Below are positions 22,648-34,034 of a stretch of DNA of 64,000 nt, piece by piece. The notes beneath the pieces were generated by a model, which was given only the letters and a program-made list of their open reading frames with translations, did not search any database and had not been told where the DNA came from. Origin of the DNA: Adiantum capillus-veneris (Eukaryota; Streptophyta; Polypodiopsida; Polypodiales; Pteridaceae). The translations under genes were made by a program, and so were the position numbers. Position 1 is the stretch's first letter; each line of letters begins with the position of its first letter. The stretch lies in NCBI GenBank assembly GCA_014529385.2, contig CM043960.1:22954896-23018895 (forward strand), read 5' to 3'.

Positions 22648-23190
22648 CGCTGGATATGAGCTCACCATTTCTTTTTGGGATGAATGACCCTTGCTAATCT
22701 TGTCCCAGAAATTGACTAAAAGTCTTCCTAGGATTCTGGTTTAGATACCCCTTTGGCTGGCCTTAGCTAAAATCTTGAATAATGCTTTAGATTTGGTGTG
22801 ATCTTAGCCCTAACAGGTTTGGCTATCACCTACTCACAATGTTCACCAAGAATGGTTGAAGATTCTAATGGCTAAAGAAATCTTAGCTTAGTTGTGTTTT
22901 TCATGTGAGGAGATCAGGGTCTTTTCTTACACTTTGGATGGAGTTTCACAAATTAGGCCTACTGTTGATGTTGGCTATCAGTTTCTCCTAGCTCACAGCT
23001 CTGGTTTAAATGGTATTTTAACACTGATACGGTACGGTGGAGTGGTTTTGATGCCTTCTCTTGCCCTACTTGCTAACTGTAAAACCTCGTGGAAACTTAA
23101 ACACCACCATATATATCTGGATATTGATCATACCTGTCTGGTAGCAGATGCTGACTCTGAACTGACCCTGTGTAGTGCCTCTTAGGGTTA
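22648..23190. repeat. Dispersed direct repeat, copy 1
   Basis: Shares long stretches with 24362-24820 in the same order and orientation, including GAGCTCACCATTTCTT, GGTTTGGCTATCACCT and TAAAGAAATCTTAGCTTAGT. The copies differ by many substitutions and small indels, so the duplication is old. No coding potential is seen; the nature of the repeat is unknown. Confidence 0.88.
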
Positions 23191-23200
23191 GATTATTTTA

Positions 23201-23244
23201 GAAATGCTATGCATAAGATTTTGAAATGCTATGCATAAGATTTT
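23201..23244. repeat. 22-bp exact tandem duplication
   Basis: GAAATGCTATGCATAAGATT plus TT occurs at 23201-23222 and again at 23223-23244. Confidence 0.95.
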
Positions 23245-24361
23245 AATAGTATTGGGTTGACCGGATCTGGATTCAAACCATTTGAACTATATTATGCTAT
23301 GATGATTTTTGGTTGGTATTGGCCCATTAACCTTGTTAATAGGATTGACTTAGAATTACGAGCTTTGACATGATTTGCCTTGCTAGGGCTTGCTTAATCG
23401 ATATCTTTTACCTCGCTAGGCTCCCCATTGTGAGTGGGCAAATGAAATGCGTGTGGGGGGGAGAGAGAGAGCGAGGGAGAGAGGGAACACAGGCTGTGGG
23501 TGGAGCAGCTCATCACAATGTGTGAGAGAGTGCCTCTTGTTCTTCTATATGTGGGAACTTTGCTTTTATGGTCTTGAGAGCCTATACTTGTTTGGTGAGC
23601 TTGATTGGGTGGCACTCTCTGGGGTTTGGTTTAACTAGCATTTACTTACAGACTAGCTTGTATCTGACAAAAAGGACCTTAAGGTGGTTTTGGCTCTTTG
23701 ATTTCCGTGGTCGTTATGGATTCAAAAATATTTTGCACTGGTCATGGTTAGTGTTAGCAAATCGCAAGGCTTGGTTTCTCCTGACACTAGTTTTGAATCT
23801 GGTTCTAGTTCACATATTGAAAATTGTAATTTCCTTTGTGATTTAGAGTAGGTGCTGCTCTTGAAACACCTGTACTGCTGTTTAGCAGTGATTTGCTTTC
23901 TCTCATTTTATGGTGATGTTGGCATGGGTTGCTTGGACATGGAACACTATGGCTTTACCAAGGGACTCTTAACACGTGGTTGACTGGTTTGATTGTCATT
24001 TTTAGGCATGATACAAAAATTTTGGGAGTGGGTCTAGCACCACGGAGTACTAGTGGGACTGGTGCTCTTAAAGTTGGCTTCTAATTTGTATTGTACTTGG
24101 CTCCCAGGGCAAAGTAATTGCTCCATTGCCTTCATGATATTTGGGTCATTATACACGCCTCTAAGTTTTTGTTTTATTGTTTTTTGAATCGTGTAAACAA
24201 TGCTCCTTCTTATGGCACCAAGGAAATTCTGATCTTTTTATGAACAATGTCAGATTTTTGCACATTTGCATATTGTTGGGGGTGTTTTGACACTGGCTAT
24301 AATAGAACCCGATTAACCTAGTTATAATGAAACACCTGCCTGGTTGTCTTGTTATTTTTTT
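23245..24361. other. Non-coding spacer
   Basis: No gene or mobile-element domain is recognised. A short GA-rich patch lies at about 23459-23485. Open stretches at 23447-23846 show no domain. Confidence 0.5.
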
Positions 24362-24820
24362 GGCTTGGAAATGAGCTCACCATTTCTTACGGGATGAGGG
24401 ACCCTCGCTGTTCTTGTCCCATAAATTGAGTAAAGAAATAATATGAATCTGGTTCAAGTACCCTTTTGGCTAGCCTTAGCTATAAGTCTTGGAGAATGCT
24501 TCGGATTTGGTGTGTTCATAACCCTAATAGGTTTGGCTATCACCTTTTCACAAGGTTCACCAAGAATGGCTGAAAATTTCGACTGTAATGGGTAAAGAAA
24601 TCTTAGCTTAGTTGTGCTCATCACGTGAGGAGATCAGGGTCTTGCTTATCACCTGATTTGTGGATGGCATCGCACAAATCAGGCCTACTGTTGATGCTGG
24701 CCATTAGTTTCTCCTAGCTCACCTCTCTGCTTTAGCTGGTATTTTAACCGTAATATGGTCTGCTAGAGTGGTCTTGATACTCTCTCTTGCCTTGTGTGCT
24801 GACTCTAAATTGACCCTGTC
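24362..24820. repeat. Dispersed direct repeat, copy 2
   Basis: Counterpart of 22648-23190, ending with the shared ATTGACCCTGT-like segment. It lacks part of the centre of copy 1. Confidence 0.88.
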
Positions 24821-25342
24821 GATTTCCACTTTGACTTCCCTCATAATCAGTACAACCCGAGTTGAATGAGCTTGAGAAACGATGATACCTATGTATGTGC
24901 AAGTTTGGGGATCGTAGGTCGGCTACAGAGGACTAAAGTTTGGACAACCCTAAAAGTCAATAAACTCAAAAAAGTGATCAACCCATGTCCTCGGAGAAAG
25001 CATTGCCAATGTTCCTATCGATTGTGCACTTGCTATGCAATGAATGATGCTACTATAACAGCCTTAGAAACGGTTTGTTGATGGAATGTTCATAGTTACA
25101 TGCAAATGTGCTATGACGTCAGCCTTCCATATAGTGCATGCCGTTATGAGAGTGATGCATAACTTTGCAAAAGATCGTTGTGTGCCTTCGCGCTGATGCG
25201 ATTGAAGAACTTAATTGTTGTGGGAACGCATACCATGAGTGAAAAATTAGAGTACTCTTGGGCTATGATATCCGTGAAGCTGTTTGTGCAGAGTTTTTGC
25301 TTGTAGCTTTGGTCTTCTCTCTTTGGCAATTGAAGAGTTGGA
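24821..25342. other. Non-coding spacer
   Basis: No gene, repeat copy or RNA gene is recognised. Confidence 0.5.
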
Positions 25343-25408
<66 letters not shown>

Positions 25409-25462
25409 CCAAACTACCACCCCACCCCCAAACAACACACACACACACACACACACACACAC
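25343..25462. repeat. (GT)n-(GA)n ... (CA)n compound microsatellite
   Basis: GT at 25343-25360 and GA at 25361-25404, then about 30 bases of mixed sequence and CA at 25435-25462. The GT and CA blocks are complementary and could form a hairpin. Confidence 0.95.
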
Positions 25463-26680
25463 TTTGGAAAAACTTTCATTTTGAATAATCAATTGATCCT
25501 AGTGTACCAAATGTCATGACTATCTTGTACCAACATGAACAAACTTCATAACAAAGGGAGACACCCGGGAGATGTAGGGACTACCATTCCTTTTGGCCTA
25601 CATAAGGCCTCAGTAAACCATGAGCAATCGTGGACAACTGGATAAAGATTGTCAAGCCAATAATGGCAAACCTCTTTTTTTCCTTTTTCTTTGAGGAGAG
25701 GCATTTACTAATCATTTTCTTATGTATATGTAGGACCGTGTGAGAGATTTGTATTCCTGTTTCCATAAAAAGGGACATTGAGTAGTTGGTCACACACATT
25801 CTTTCTTATCCCCTTATGTAGGATGCGAGCACTTGAGAGAGCGGAGGGAAGGAACAAGGGCCTAGAGTATCATCATGACATTCACTTATTTAGAATGCTG
25901 CCTCAAACATGCATGTAATTTTTGTTCATTAAGTTTTCCTCACTATAAGGCCATAGGTGTGGCAAGCATGCCACTGACCTCCCAACCATGCTCTCTTACA
26001 GGACCCCCCCCCCCCCCCCCCCGCATGCATGCCTGATGCATAGCAAGGCCCTAGCCACCATAGGACCCTTTCCCTCACATTACTCTCCCTTTTGGAGAAG
26101 TTTTCATCCTAAAAAACAAGAGTAGTAACATCATGAGTTGAATCATCCTTATGCCGGTTCAATACTTGAAAAAGAATCTCGGTGAACCAAATACTAGCCA
26201 ATGACCATGTGTTAGATTGAGATTCAACAAAAAATGATAGCCCTTGCTTTCGAAAACAAAATATGTAAATTTCTACCTTAGCATCTATGATAATAATTGC
26301 TTAACAATGAACCAATAGTAATCAAAGCCAATACTCAGGTCTAACAAGAGATTTGCAATGTCTTACTCTTAGAAAACAACTTCACCAACATAAACAGTAT
26401 TGGCCAGTTATACTATTTAGAAGGTATTGCTTTAAGAAAAAATTGGTCTCTGAAGGAGAGTGACATGCCCATTATTTGGACTTCCATAAGACACATATTT
26501 GAGGTATCGACACCCGTGCCAAAGCCCATGAGAACATCAAATCCTCTACATGTGTAATAGGTCTCAAAACATAATGAGAACATCATATTCTCATGCGTGG
26601 GATATGTCTCTGAAAATTAGAGAATGTTATGGTATAATTATCTATCATGCAATTCTCATGTCGTCTCGAACACACCTCTG
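25463..26680. other. Non-coding spacer with a C homopolymer
   Basis: A run of about 19 C residues at 26004-26022. No gene is recognised. Confidence 0.55.
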
Positions 26681-28190
26681 TTGGATGCTCTAAAACACAA
26701 CAACCCTTGCAAATCATTGTGATCGTGTGTGACCTATTGATCCCTCAAGTATCTTGTGTCCATGCCTGCTTGAACATCTTTTGGCCGAATCACTTGAGCA
26801 AGAGAACCATCTCCAAGTGACTCCCTATTAGTCCCATGACATGTACAACCTATCTTATTTCATAATCTAAACTACCTCCTCTTTGCTAAGGCTAAGTTCA
26901 AACAGGATCGCGAAAGAAGATCCCCGCTCATGTGGGCAGTTTTCATTGACTGCACTAAACTCTCCACCTTTGTTGGCTCCACCATTTCTAAGGTGGCTGA
27001 GAGGCGACCCCCCCCCCTTGGAGAGAAAAGATTTCCCACACCAAAAAGGAGAGCATCTTGCACATGGATGGCGGGCAAGTTTTGAATGTAATACACCTTT
27101 GCTAATTCAACCACATAGGCTATCTATCACTTTTTGTAGAAATTTCAGCCCACATAGACATTTTGCATTATTGTCATCGGGTTGTGTGAATGCCATGTGG
27201 AAAAGGTTTTCGCTTGGCAAAGCTTTGCCACAGTGCAGCCTGTACCTGCCGGCCTAGAATGGATGGCACCCCAAGGTGGTGGGTGTGCCAACCTTGATCA
27301 GAGATGACACTAGGTGCCCTACGAGGGGTCGGGTTTCTCATGAGACAATGGTCTTACAAACTTGGCTAGAGCAATGAGGTCGATTTCACAAAGGTTGACA
27401 CCTAAGCTTGTCTTTGAAAAGACGATTGTGTGTGACACATTGTGTGCCAATTTACAGGCCAATTAACTCATGTGAAATCCAAACCATGCATCCCCTCGAC
27501 ATGCCCAAGTAAAACCTAGTGCCTTGAACCCGACCACATGCCATTAATGGCTTTGCCAAGAATAGGCTAGTCAAATAGGCATCCACTGGTGTTTGAGTGA
27601 GAAAGCAAAAATAGAGCCATTTATGTTGACTATGGTCCCACTATGGTGGAGGTTCAACCAAACATACAAGCACCTAATGATAACAAGGGTAGTTGATGGT
27701 GCTATAATGTGCAAATGCAATGCTCAAGGGCTTGATTGAAAACTCTCTTAAAGGACTTTAGGCACACATGATCAGGGCAAGGCTTTGATGTTAAATGAAA
27801 AATTAAGTATTAATGAGAAAATACACACAAATTGACAAGATTGGCCTAATAAAGCCCAAGGTTGGCTAGACCTCTAGTCAATTAATTCACTTAATGAACC
27901 AAAATTGATTCATAAAGAACTTCATTTGAGAGATTGAGTAGAGAATCACTAAGCGATTATTAGATGAGCTAATTAGATATTAGGAGAAATTCATGAAGCC
28001 TAGACACACCTAATCCAAGATTAGTCTCTTTTTTTATGAAAACCAACTAATCATGGAGGGTAGTGGCTCATTGGGATTACCCATGAACATGCCCACACCT
28101 AGTTAAGTAGGCAATTGATTAGTGACAGAGAATTATTAGTAGATGATAACTAATTATAGTTGGACTAAGAAATGAATGTTAACACATCTA
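26681..28190 (-). mobile_element. Element X internal region, minus copy
   Basis: Non-coding; matches 2546-4052 in reverse complement, including the homopolymer region (C run near 27009). No domain-bearing ORF is seen. Confidence 0.6.
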
Positions 28191-28202
28191 GCTCTAATAC
28201 CA
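28191..28202 (-). promoter_or_regulatory. Primer-binding site of element X, minus copy
   Basis: Reverse complement reads TGGTATTAGAGC, identical to 2534-2545. Confidence 0.75.
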
Positions 28203-28204
28203 CT

Positions 28205-28464
28205 TGGTAGAGGTATGGTTAATCAGGTAGAGACAATGAGCCATTCCTATTAAGGGAAACTAAAATAGATATAACTTGTATTATTCTGGAGTGCGTACAA
28301 GCACTCTCTTTTAAAGATGGGGAGAAGCATCTTAGGGATTATATCTAATGAGCTGGGAGTTATGACATCATGTTGCAAGTGAGAGAGGTTGACCTTTCTT
28401 TGTAGGGATGCCTTTTGGAGTTTTGTGGAATGCGTACTTGCCAAGCTATCATCACATGTATGGT
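28205..28464 (-). mobile_element. Element X LTR, downstream part, minus copy
   Basis: Matches 2270-2531. A deletion joins it directly to the middle of the copia LTR at 28464/28465. Confidence 0.7.
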
Positions 28465-28653
28465 AAGACGAAGGAAGCTCAAGGCACACAATAGAGAGTG
28501 TTTTACTTAGTGTGCAATGGAAAGATCCATAGCCCTAGAATGATGGACGTCGTATACACAATGCAAGGGGGAAAAAACTCCCTAGTGAGGGAAAAAATGC
28601 CCCGGCGGTCCTAAGTGTGTTCACACACATCGCTACCACATGTATATGTAACA
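28465..28653 (-). mobile_element. Copia C1 3' LTR, truncated
   Basis: Starts (minus) TGTTACATATACATG at 28653 next to purine-rich AGGGGGGATT-like sequence. It continues for 189 bp and is cut by the deletion joining it to the X LTR. Confidence 0.9.
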
Positions 28654-28699
28654 AATCCCCCCTCGAGTGATGCGGTGAACGAGAGCTAGCACATGAGTA

Positions 28700-30555
28700 A
28701 AGGGAAGTGCCATGCCCTAAGGACATGATCAGTCCACAAAGGGGAGTAAGCCCAAAGCTTTGCAGGAAGCTTCGAACTTCTCACGAGACAATGCCTTTGT
28801 GAAAAGATCTGCAAGGTTGTCTTGTGTTGGCACATAAACCAAGTTGATCTCTCATGCTGAGAGCCTCTCCCTGACATAGTGGTAATGCACCTCAATGTGC
28901 TTTGTGCGAGCATGAAAAACTGGGTTCCTCGCAACTGCCAATCCGCTCTAACTGTCTGTGTACATAGTATGGGCAGTGTCGTGTCCAACACCCAAATCAG
29001 CCATAAGGCGTTTGAGCCATACACACTCAACCGTAGCTGTGAAGATTGCTCTGTACTCAGCCTCACAACTTGAAGTGGCCACAATAGGTGCCAACCATGA
29101 TACACATGAACTGCAAAGTATGAAACAAAAACCACTTGTGAACACTCGTGTGTCAAAACAACCAACCCAATCTGAGTCCGAAAAAGCATGTAGGTCGCAA
29201 TGATCCCCCCTTGGGATAAAACAAGCCAAGATGTAAAGTGCCACTCAAGTAGCAGAAAATCCTCTTGATAGCCTGCCGATGTTTAGACCCTGGGCTATGC
29301 GTAAATTTGTTGACCTATGAGACTGCAAACTGAATATCCGGCCTCGTGTTGCATACATAAATGAGGCATCCAATAGCATTTTGGTAAAGAGTGACATCTG
29401 CAAGATTGCCAACATCATGAAAACTCAATATCAAACTTGTTTCCATAGGAGTGGCAATAGGTTTGCAATTCCTCAAGTCCAAACTTACATACCAATGTCT
29501 CTATGTAACTTTTCTGACACAAGGCCATACCACCATCACACTGCTTAAACTGTATACCCAAGTAATGATGCAACATCCCCAAATCTTTCATCTTGAAAGT
29601 AGCACAAACCAGCCTTAAATTCAGCAATATGTCTCTCATTTGGTCCAATGATCATCAAATCATCTACATAAAGAACCACAATGAGAAGTACATCACCCTC
29701 ATGCTTTACATACAATGTGCTTTTTGTTGGACTGTTACGAAAGCCTCGTATGACCAAATGAGTGTCAGCCTTCTCATACCAAGCAGAAGGAGAATGCTTC
29801 AACCCATACAAAGCGTTGTTACATTTTCACACCTTATCATCTTGTCCTTTCTTGAAAAAATCGCGAGGCTGCGTTACATAAACTTCCTTAAATATGTCAC
29901 AATTCTAGAAAGCAGTAACAATGTCTGATTGATGTACATCCCAACCAAAATGAGCTGCCAATGCACATAGAAAATGCACAATAGTCATACGACAAGTGGG
30001 AGCAAAAGTCTCTTCATAATCTATGCCTTTTTGCAGTGCATAACCCTTTGCAACAAGTCGAGCCTTATAGCGATCAATCTCACCATCCGGCTTGCGTTTC
30101 AACTTGTAAACCCACTTCGTACCAATGGCCTTTTTGCCAGGAGGCAAATCACATAAAGTCCATGTTCCATTTTCTATAAGTGCATCATATTTCGGTTGCA
30201 TGGTAGCCATCCAATTTTTTGAATTCTGTGCTTCATCAAAAGACAGAGATTCCTCAATATCATGTAAGCTAGACATAGCCAAAGCATAACAATCTGATGC
30301 ATAAGATGCATGGGGAGAGCCTGAACGAGTACGCCTAGACAAAGGTGCATCCAATTTACTGTCACGCAAAGTGTGCACCAGCCATTTTGGCATACCTCTA
30401 GCGTGCTCATTTTTAGCCCTTTCCTCATCAAGTACATCATGTGCATCTGTATCAGTAATAGGTTGATCTAGAACATTTTGAGAAACCCCCATAGGCTGTA
30501 CATTTTCCCCATTGACATTTACATTCAAATTTCCACCACTGAAAAGAGGCAACAA
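28700..30555 (-). pseudogene. Copia C1 reverse transcriptase and RNase H
   Basis: The first segment (30555-29905) has the RT entry GTKWVYKLKRKPDGEIDRYK and the DYEETFAPTCRM region. A frame break follows near 29905. The RT palm with LYVDDLMIIG lies at about 29670, then HHYLGIQFKQCDGGMAL. RNase H near 29244-28950 shows HAFSDSDWVGCFDTR and SSCEAEYRAI. It is better preserved than the plus arm but has several frame breaks and stops. Confidence 0.92.
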
Positions 30556-30559
30556 AGTG

Positions 30560-31990
30560 TCATAAATATTCTATGAGCTTACATTACTGTCTCTAGTATA
30601 TGACAGCAAGGGCTGAATTGAATCTTCCACAAACACAACATCCCGTGAAACCAGAATACGCTTTGTTTGTGGATGATACAACCTGTAACCTTTTCTTGTA
30701 GCACTATAACCAACAAAAATACATTTGACAGCCTTATCATCCAATTTTTTGCGCTGTGTTTGTGGCCTCAAAGCATATGCCAAACATCAAAAAACACTCA
30801 TGTGCTCAATAGAAGACTTTCTATCATGCCATGCTTCATATGGAGTAATAGACTACAAAGATTTTGTAGGACACCTGTTTAGTACATAAGTGGCACACAT
30901 GATGGCCTCAAGCCAAAAAGAATGCGACAAAGCTTGACTTTCGACCATACATTGTGCCATTTCCATAAGTGACATGTTTTCCTCTCAGCAACACCATTTT
31001 GCTGAGGTGTATAAGGCACTGTACATTGGTGTTTTACCCCACGACTAGCCAGAAATGCATTAAATTCATGATACATATACTACCCCCCTTGATTGGAACA
31101 GAGGGTGTACATAGTACATTTTGAGACATTTTCAGCCATAGCCTGAAATTTTTGAAGCACATAAAAACTTTGGACTTTGCTTTAAGTGGATATATCCATG
31201 TATGCCTGGAGTAATCATCAATAAAAGTCATGGAGTAAAGGTAATTTCCCAAGGACAGAGTTTGCATGGGCCCACAAACATCACTATGCACAAGCTGCAA
31301 CCTGCATGTGGCCCTAACTGAACCATCCTTTGGAAACTTCGAACGCTGCATCTTACCCAAAATACAACCTTCACAAAAATGTTTTACAGGTGCTTCAAGA
31401 GGTGGCAAAGAAGAAACCATATCAGATTTCTGCAAACCCAACAAACTCGCAAAATTCAGATGACCAAAACGTGCATGCCAAAGTTTTGCATCTGAAATAG
31501 CCTTTGAATCCAAAACTGCATTTGTAAAATTTTTCCCACACTTGTTAGACAAAGTGAGCTTATACAGCCCACGGCATAAACTGCCAGATGCAACAATTTC
31601 ATCAACAAAACTGAGATCATGTATTGTAAATTTGCCATCCACAAATTTGACTACAAGACCAAGTCTAGCACGGGCAGATATAGACAAAAGATTCTTCTTG
31701 ATCCTAGGGACATAAAATGCAACAACAAGGGTGCAAGAACTACCATTTGCAACAGTAAGCACAATCTTTCCAACCCTTTGAATCCGATAAGAGGCATTGT
31801 TGGCACAAGTAACTGAATTCCCATGTGGGACAGACTCAAGAGAGGTGAACAAATCACGATGTGAGGTAATGTGCTTTGTAGCGCCACTGTCAAAATACCA
31901 CACATGTGAATGCATCATGGACAACAAGATTATAGGTACACTCAGCACTAAAAGCCCATTCTGCATCAACATCAGCATCACAATCTCCTT
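30560..31990 (-). pseudogene. Copia C1 protease and integrase
   Basis: The protease motif WYFDSGATKHITSH lies near 31900. The integrase zinc domain follows (LWHARFGHLNFASL, then CEGCILGK), with the core aspartate in LVHSDVCGPM. The second half (31076-30571) includes PYTPQQNGVAERKT with the catalytic glutamate, then VGYSATRKGYRLY and DVVFVEDS, a typical copia linker to RT. The first ORF (31981-31034) is long, with the break near 31060. Confidence 0.92.
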
Positions 31991-32955
31991 TCACAGAAGA
32001 CTCAACAATAGCTGCATTTGTAGTGGAACCAACATCTGAAGTGGAACCACCCTCTTTTTTCTTAGCCTCTTTGGCCTTCAACTTAGGACACTGCTTGATC
32101 AAGTGATCATTAGCTTTACAATAATGGCAACGCATCTTCTTTATCACCAAAATTTCCAGACGAATTGCTGCCAACAGAAGCATTAGGAACAGGTGATTTT
32201 CCACTCGTAGAAGAATCATAAGAAGTGGCTGCATTGTTGTTACCACCTTTTCTTTTAGAAGCAATAAAGTCCTGTTCAACTGCATGCTGTCTAGTCCTTT
32301 TTTTTTTTTGGAAAGCGACTCTTGCATCAACAATGTGCATAATGCATCAAACTTGACAACTTCAGGATTTCCTTGGGTCATAAGTCTCCAAGTACTAGCA
32401 AAAGTTTGGTAAGAATCTGGCAACGCATCAAGAACTATCTGCCCAAGGGAACTGTCTGAAATGACTTCTCCTGTAGAAATAAGTTACTCATTGATATCCT
32501 TGACACTAGCAAGGAAAGTGTCCTTGTCATCTTTCTCACTCTTTACGCAGCAATGCAATTTTAACCTCATTGCGACTTACATAAAGACCAGCCAAAATAT
32601 CCCAAGCAGATTTTGCTGAACGAATGTGCGGAGTAATAGTGCACTTCACAGACAACACAATCAATGCATGAGGCTGTGTATATTCTACATCCCAACGAGC
32701 TTGTTCTGCTGTAGGCAAAACAACTCTAACAGCAGCAATCCTTACAACAAGACCTGCAACATGCAAGACCTGCAACATCCTCAACATTGCCTACATCCTC
32801 AAAACCAGGTGTACATCAATGCCCTGCACAATATTTCAGACACACTTTGACACAAGAACATGTTGCATCATGTAAGCCCACATAGGTTAATTGTCCCCAT
32901 CCAATTTGTCCTCAACAACAAACATCTTGAACACATCTGTGTTGCTGTCAGCCAT
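31990..32955 (-). pseudogene. Copia C1 gag
   Basis: ATG at 32955 (MADSNTDVFKMFVVEDKLDG) starts a UBN2-type gag, followed soon by a stop. Later parts read GLYVSRNEVKIALL, SYQTFASTWRLMTQGNPEV and the zinc knuckle CHYCKANDHLIKQC near 32110. There are several stops and frame changes. A similar gag lies at 63582-64000. Confidence 0.88.
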
Positions 32956-33303
32956 GGTAAATGTTGCACCTGATGTGAAAACTGTCCAAAAAGAGGACAA
33001 ACAAAGAAGGAACAACACATGCTATATAGCACAAACCGTAGAAGACTGTAAGGGACCTGCTATGCAAAAAACGAAATCGACAAAAATTCTACACAAAGCG
33101 ACAAAATAGCCTATGCAGTACTGCTTGTAGTGAAAATGGAGGCCGAAATGAGCCCGAATCAGAAATCTGAGAAGATTGAGCTCTTGGAGCCTTCCCAAAA
33201 TTTTTGTTGACCTGCGAACGCTTGCCAAAGCTCATTGAAATTGGAGAAATTGAGCAGGTGTGTGTTGGAGCTGCTAGCAACTAAGCCCGGGAGGACGCAA
33301 CCT

Positions 33304-33315
33304 GCTCTGATACCA
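33304..33315 (-). promoter_or_regulatory. Copia C1 primer-binding site
   Basis: Reverse complement TGGTATCAGAGC, two bases inside the 5' LTR end, complementary to plant initiator-Met tRNA. Confidence 0.95.
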
Positions 33316-33317
33316 AT

Positions 33318-33548
33318 TGTTTGAATTAGGGTTGTAGGAAAACACACACAGCTTGGAGAGGATGAAGGAAGCTCAAGTCACACAATAGAGAGTGTTTTAC
33401 TTAGTGTGCAATGGAAAGATCGATAGCCCTAGAATGATGGGCGTCATATATACAATGCACGGGGAAAAAAACCTCCTAGTGAGGGAAAAAATTCCCTGGC
33501 AGTCCTAAGTGTGTTCACACATATCACTACCACATGTACATGGTAACA
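33318..33548 (-). mobile_element. Copia C1 5' LTR (231 bp)
   Basis: On the minus strand begins TGTTACCATGTACATG and ends AATTCAAACA. It is the same length as the LTR at 1958-2188. Confidence 0.95.
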
Positions 33549-33553
33549 ATACA
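33549..33553 (-). repeat. Target-site duplication TGTAT
   Basis: Minus strand TGTAT just outside the 5' LTR equals 2189-2193 just outside the 3' LTR of the other arm. Confidence 0.8.
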
Positions 33554-33592
33554 AAACAATTCAGGATCATAGGCTAAATCCCATTTTTAACA
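33554..33592 (-). mobile_element. Element X LTR, first ~39 bp
   Basis: On the minus strand begins TGTTAAAAATGGGATTTAG at 33592, a typical LTR 5' end, and runs to the copia insertion point. Confidence 0.6.
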
Positions 33593-33699
33593 AGCACTTC
33601 AAAGAACAATCTAGCTATGACATGTCGCTATGTACCTCCAAACAATCCTCGGGTAGTAGTGGTCTTGCCTTAGGGATCAAGAGAGGCTTTTTGAACTTG

Positions 33700-33870
33700 G
33701 AAATAGTGTAGGGTTGCTATCAAGAAGAAAATTCTAACTAAGCGAGTTCAAGTTTATGATATTCTTGGAGCTTAAAGAGCCTTGAATTTGAAAAAGGTGA
33801 GACTATTCAAAATTATGCTTATAAGCTTTGGGATTTACATCTCAAAACCAAGGTACAATATCCTTCACGA
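33700..33870 (+). pseudogene. Short Ty3 gag fragment
   Basis: The frame over 33782-33856 contains KGETIQNYAYKLWDLHLKTK, similar to the chromovirus gag stretch [14 protein letters not shown] found at 13380-13425. It is an isolated fragment lying between element X and the Asp-primed Ty3 element. Confidence 0.55.
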
Positions 33871-34016
33871 CGGAAGCATTGAGCGGTGAGTGATACACCC
33901 CTGCCCCTTTGAGCTTGCTAGGATCTTCTAGTTGTGTGCTTGCAGCCTTTCAAGGCTCGCACACAGTGCGTAGGCAAGTTCCCGGCCTCTGACACGTGCG
34001 GCAAAGTGACCATTTT

Positions 34017-34034
34017 TGGCGCCGTTGTCGGGGA
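34017..34034 (+). promoter_or_regulatory. Primer-binding site of the Asp-primed Ty3 element
   Basis: TGGCGCCGTTGTCGGGGA matches, with one difference, the complement of the plant tRNA-Asp 3' end used by Athila/Tat-type elements. The sequence before it (about 33871-34016) should be LTR, but no matching 3' LTR was found. Confidence 0.85.

Larger units (their letters stand above)
26681..30480 (-). repeat. Minus arm of the large inverted duplication
   Basis: Reverse-complement counterpart of 1-4052. It lacks about 115 bp at the copia LTR/X LTR junction (28464/28465) that the plus arm retains, and it lacks the two tandem duplications seen in the plus arm. Confidence 0.9.
28465..33548 (-). mobile_element. 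Ty1/copia element C1, nearly full length
   Basis: Reading on the minus strand: 5' LTR 33548-33318, primer-binding site, gag, protease, integrase, RT, RNase H, then a 3' LTR that has lost its last ~42 bp. The order protease-integrase-RT-RNase H is diagnostic of Ty1/copia. The element lies inside the LTR of element X. All reading frames are interrupted. Confidence 0.93.

Noticed and set aside
25343-25462. Functional hairpin from (GT)n and (CA)n blocks
   Set aside because: Complementarity follows trivially from simple repeats.
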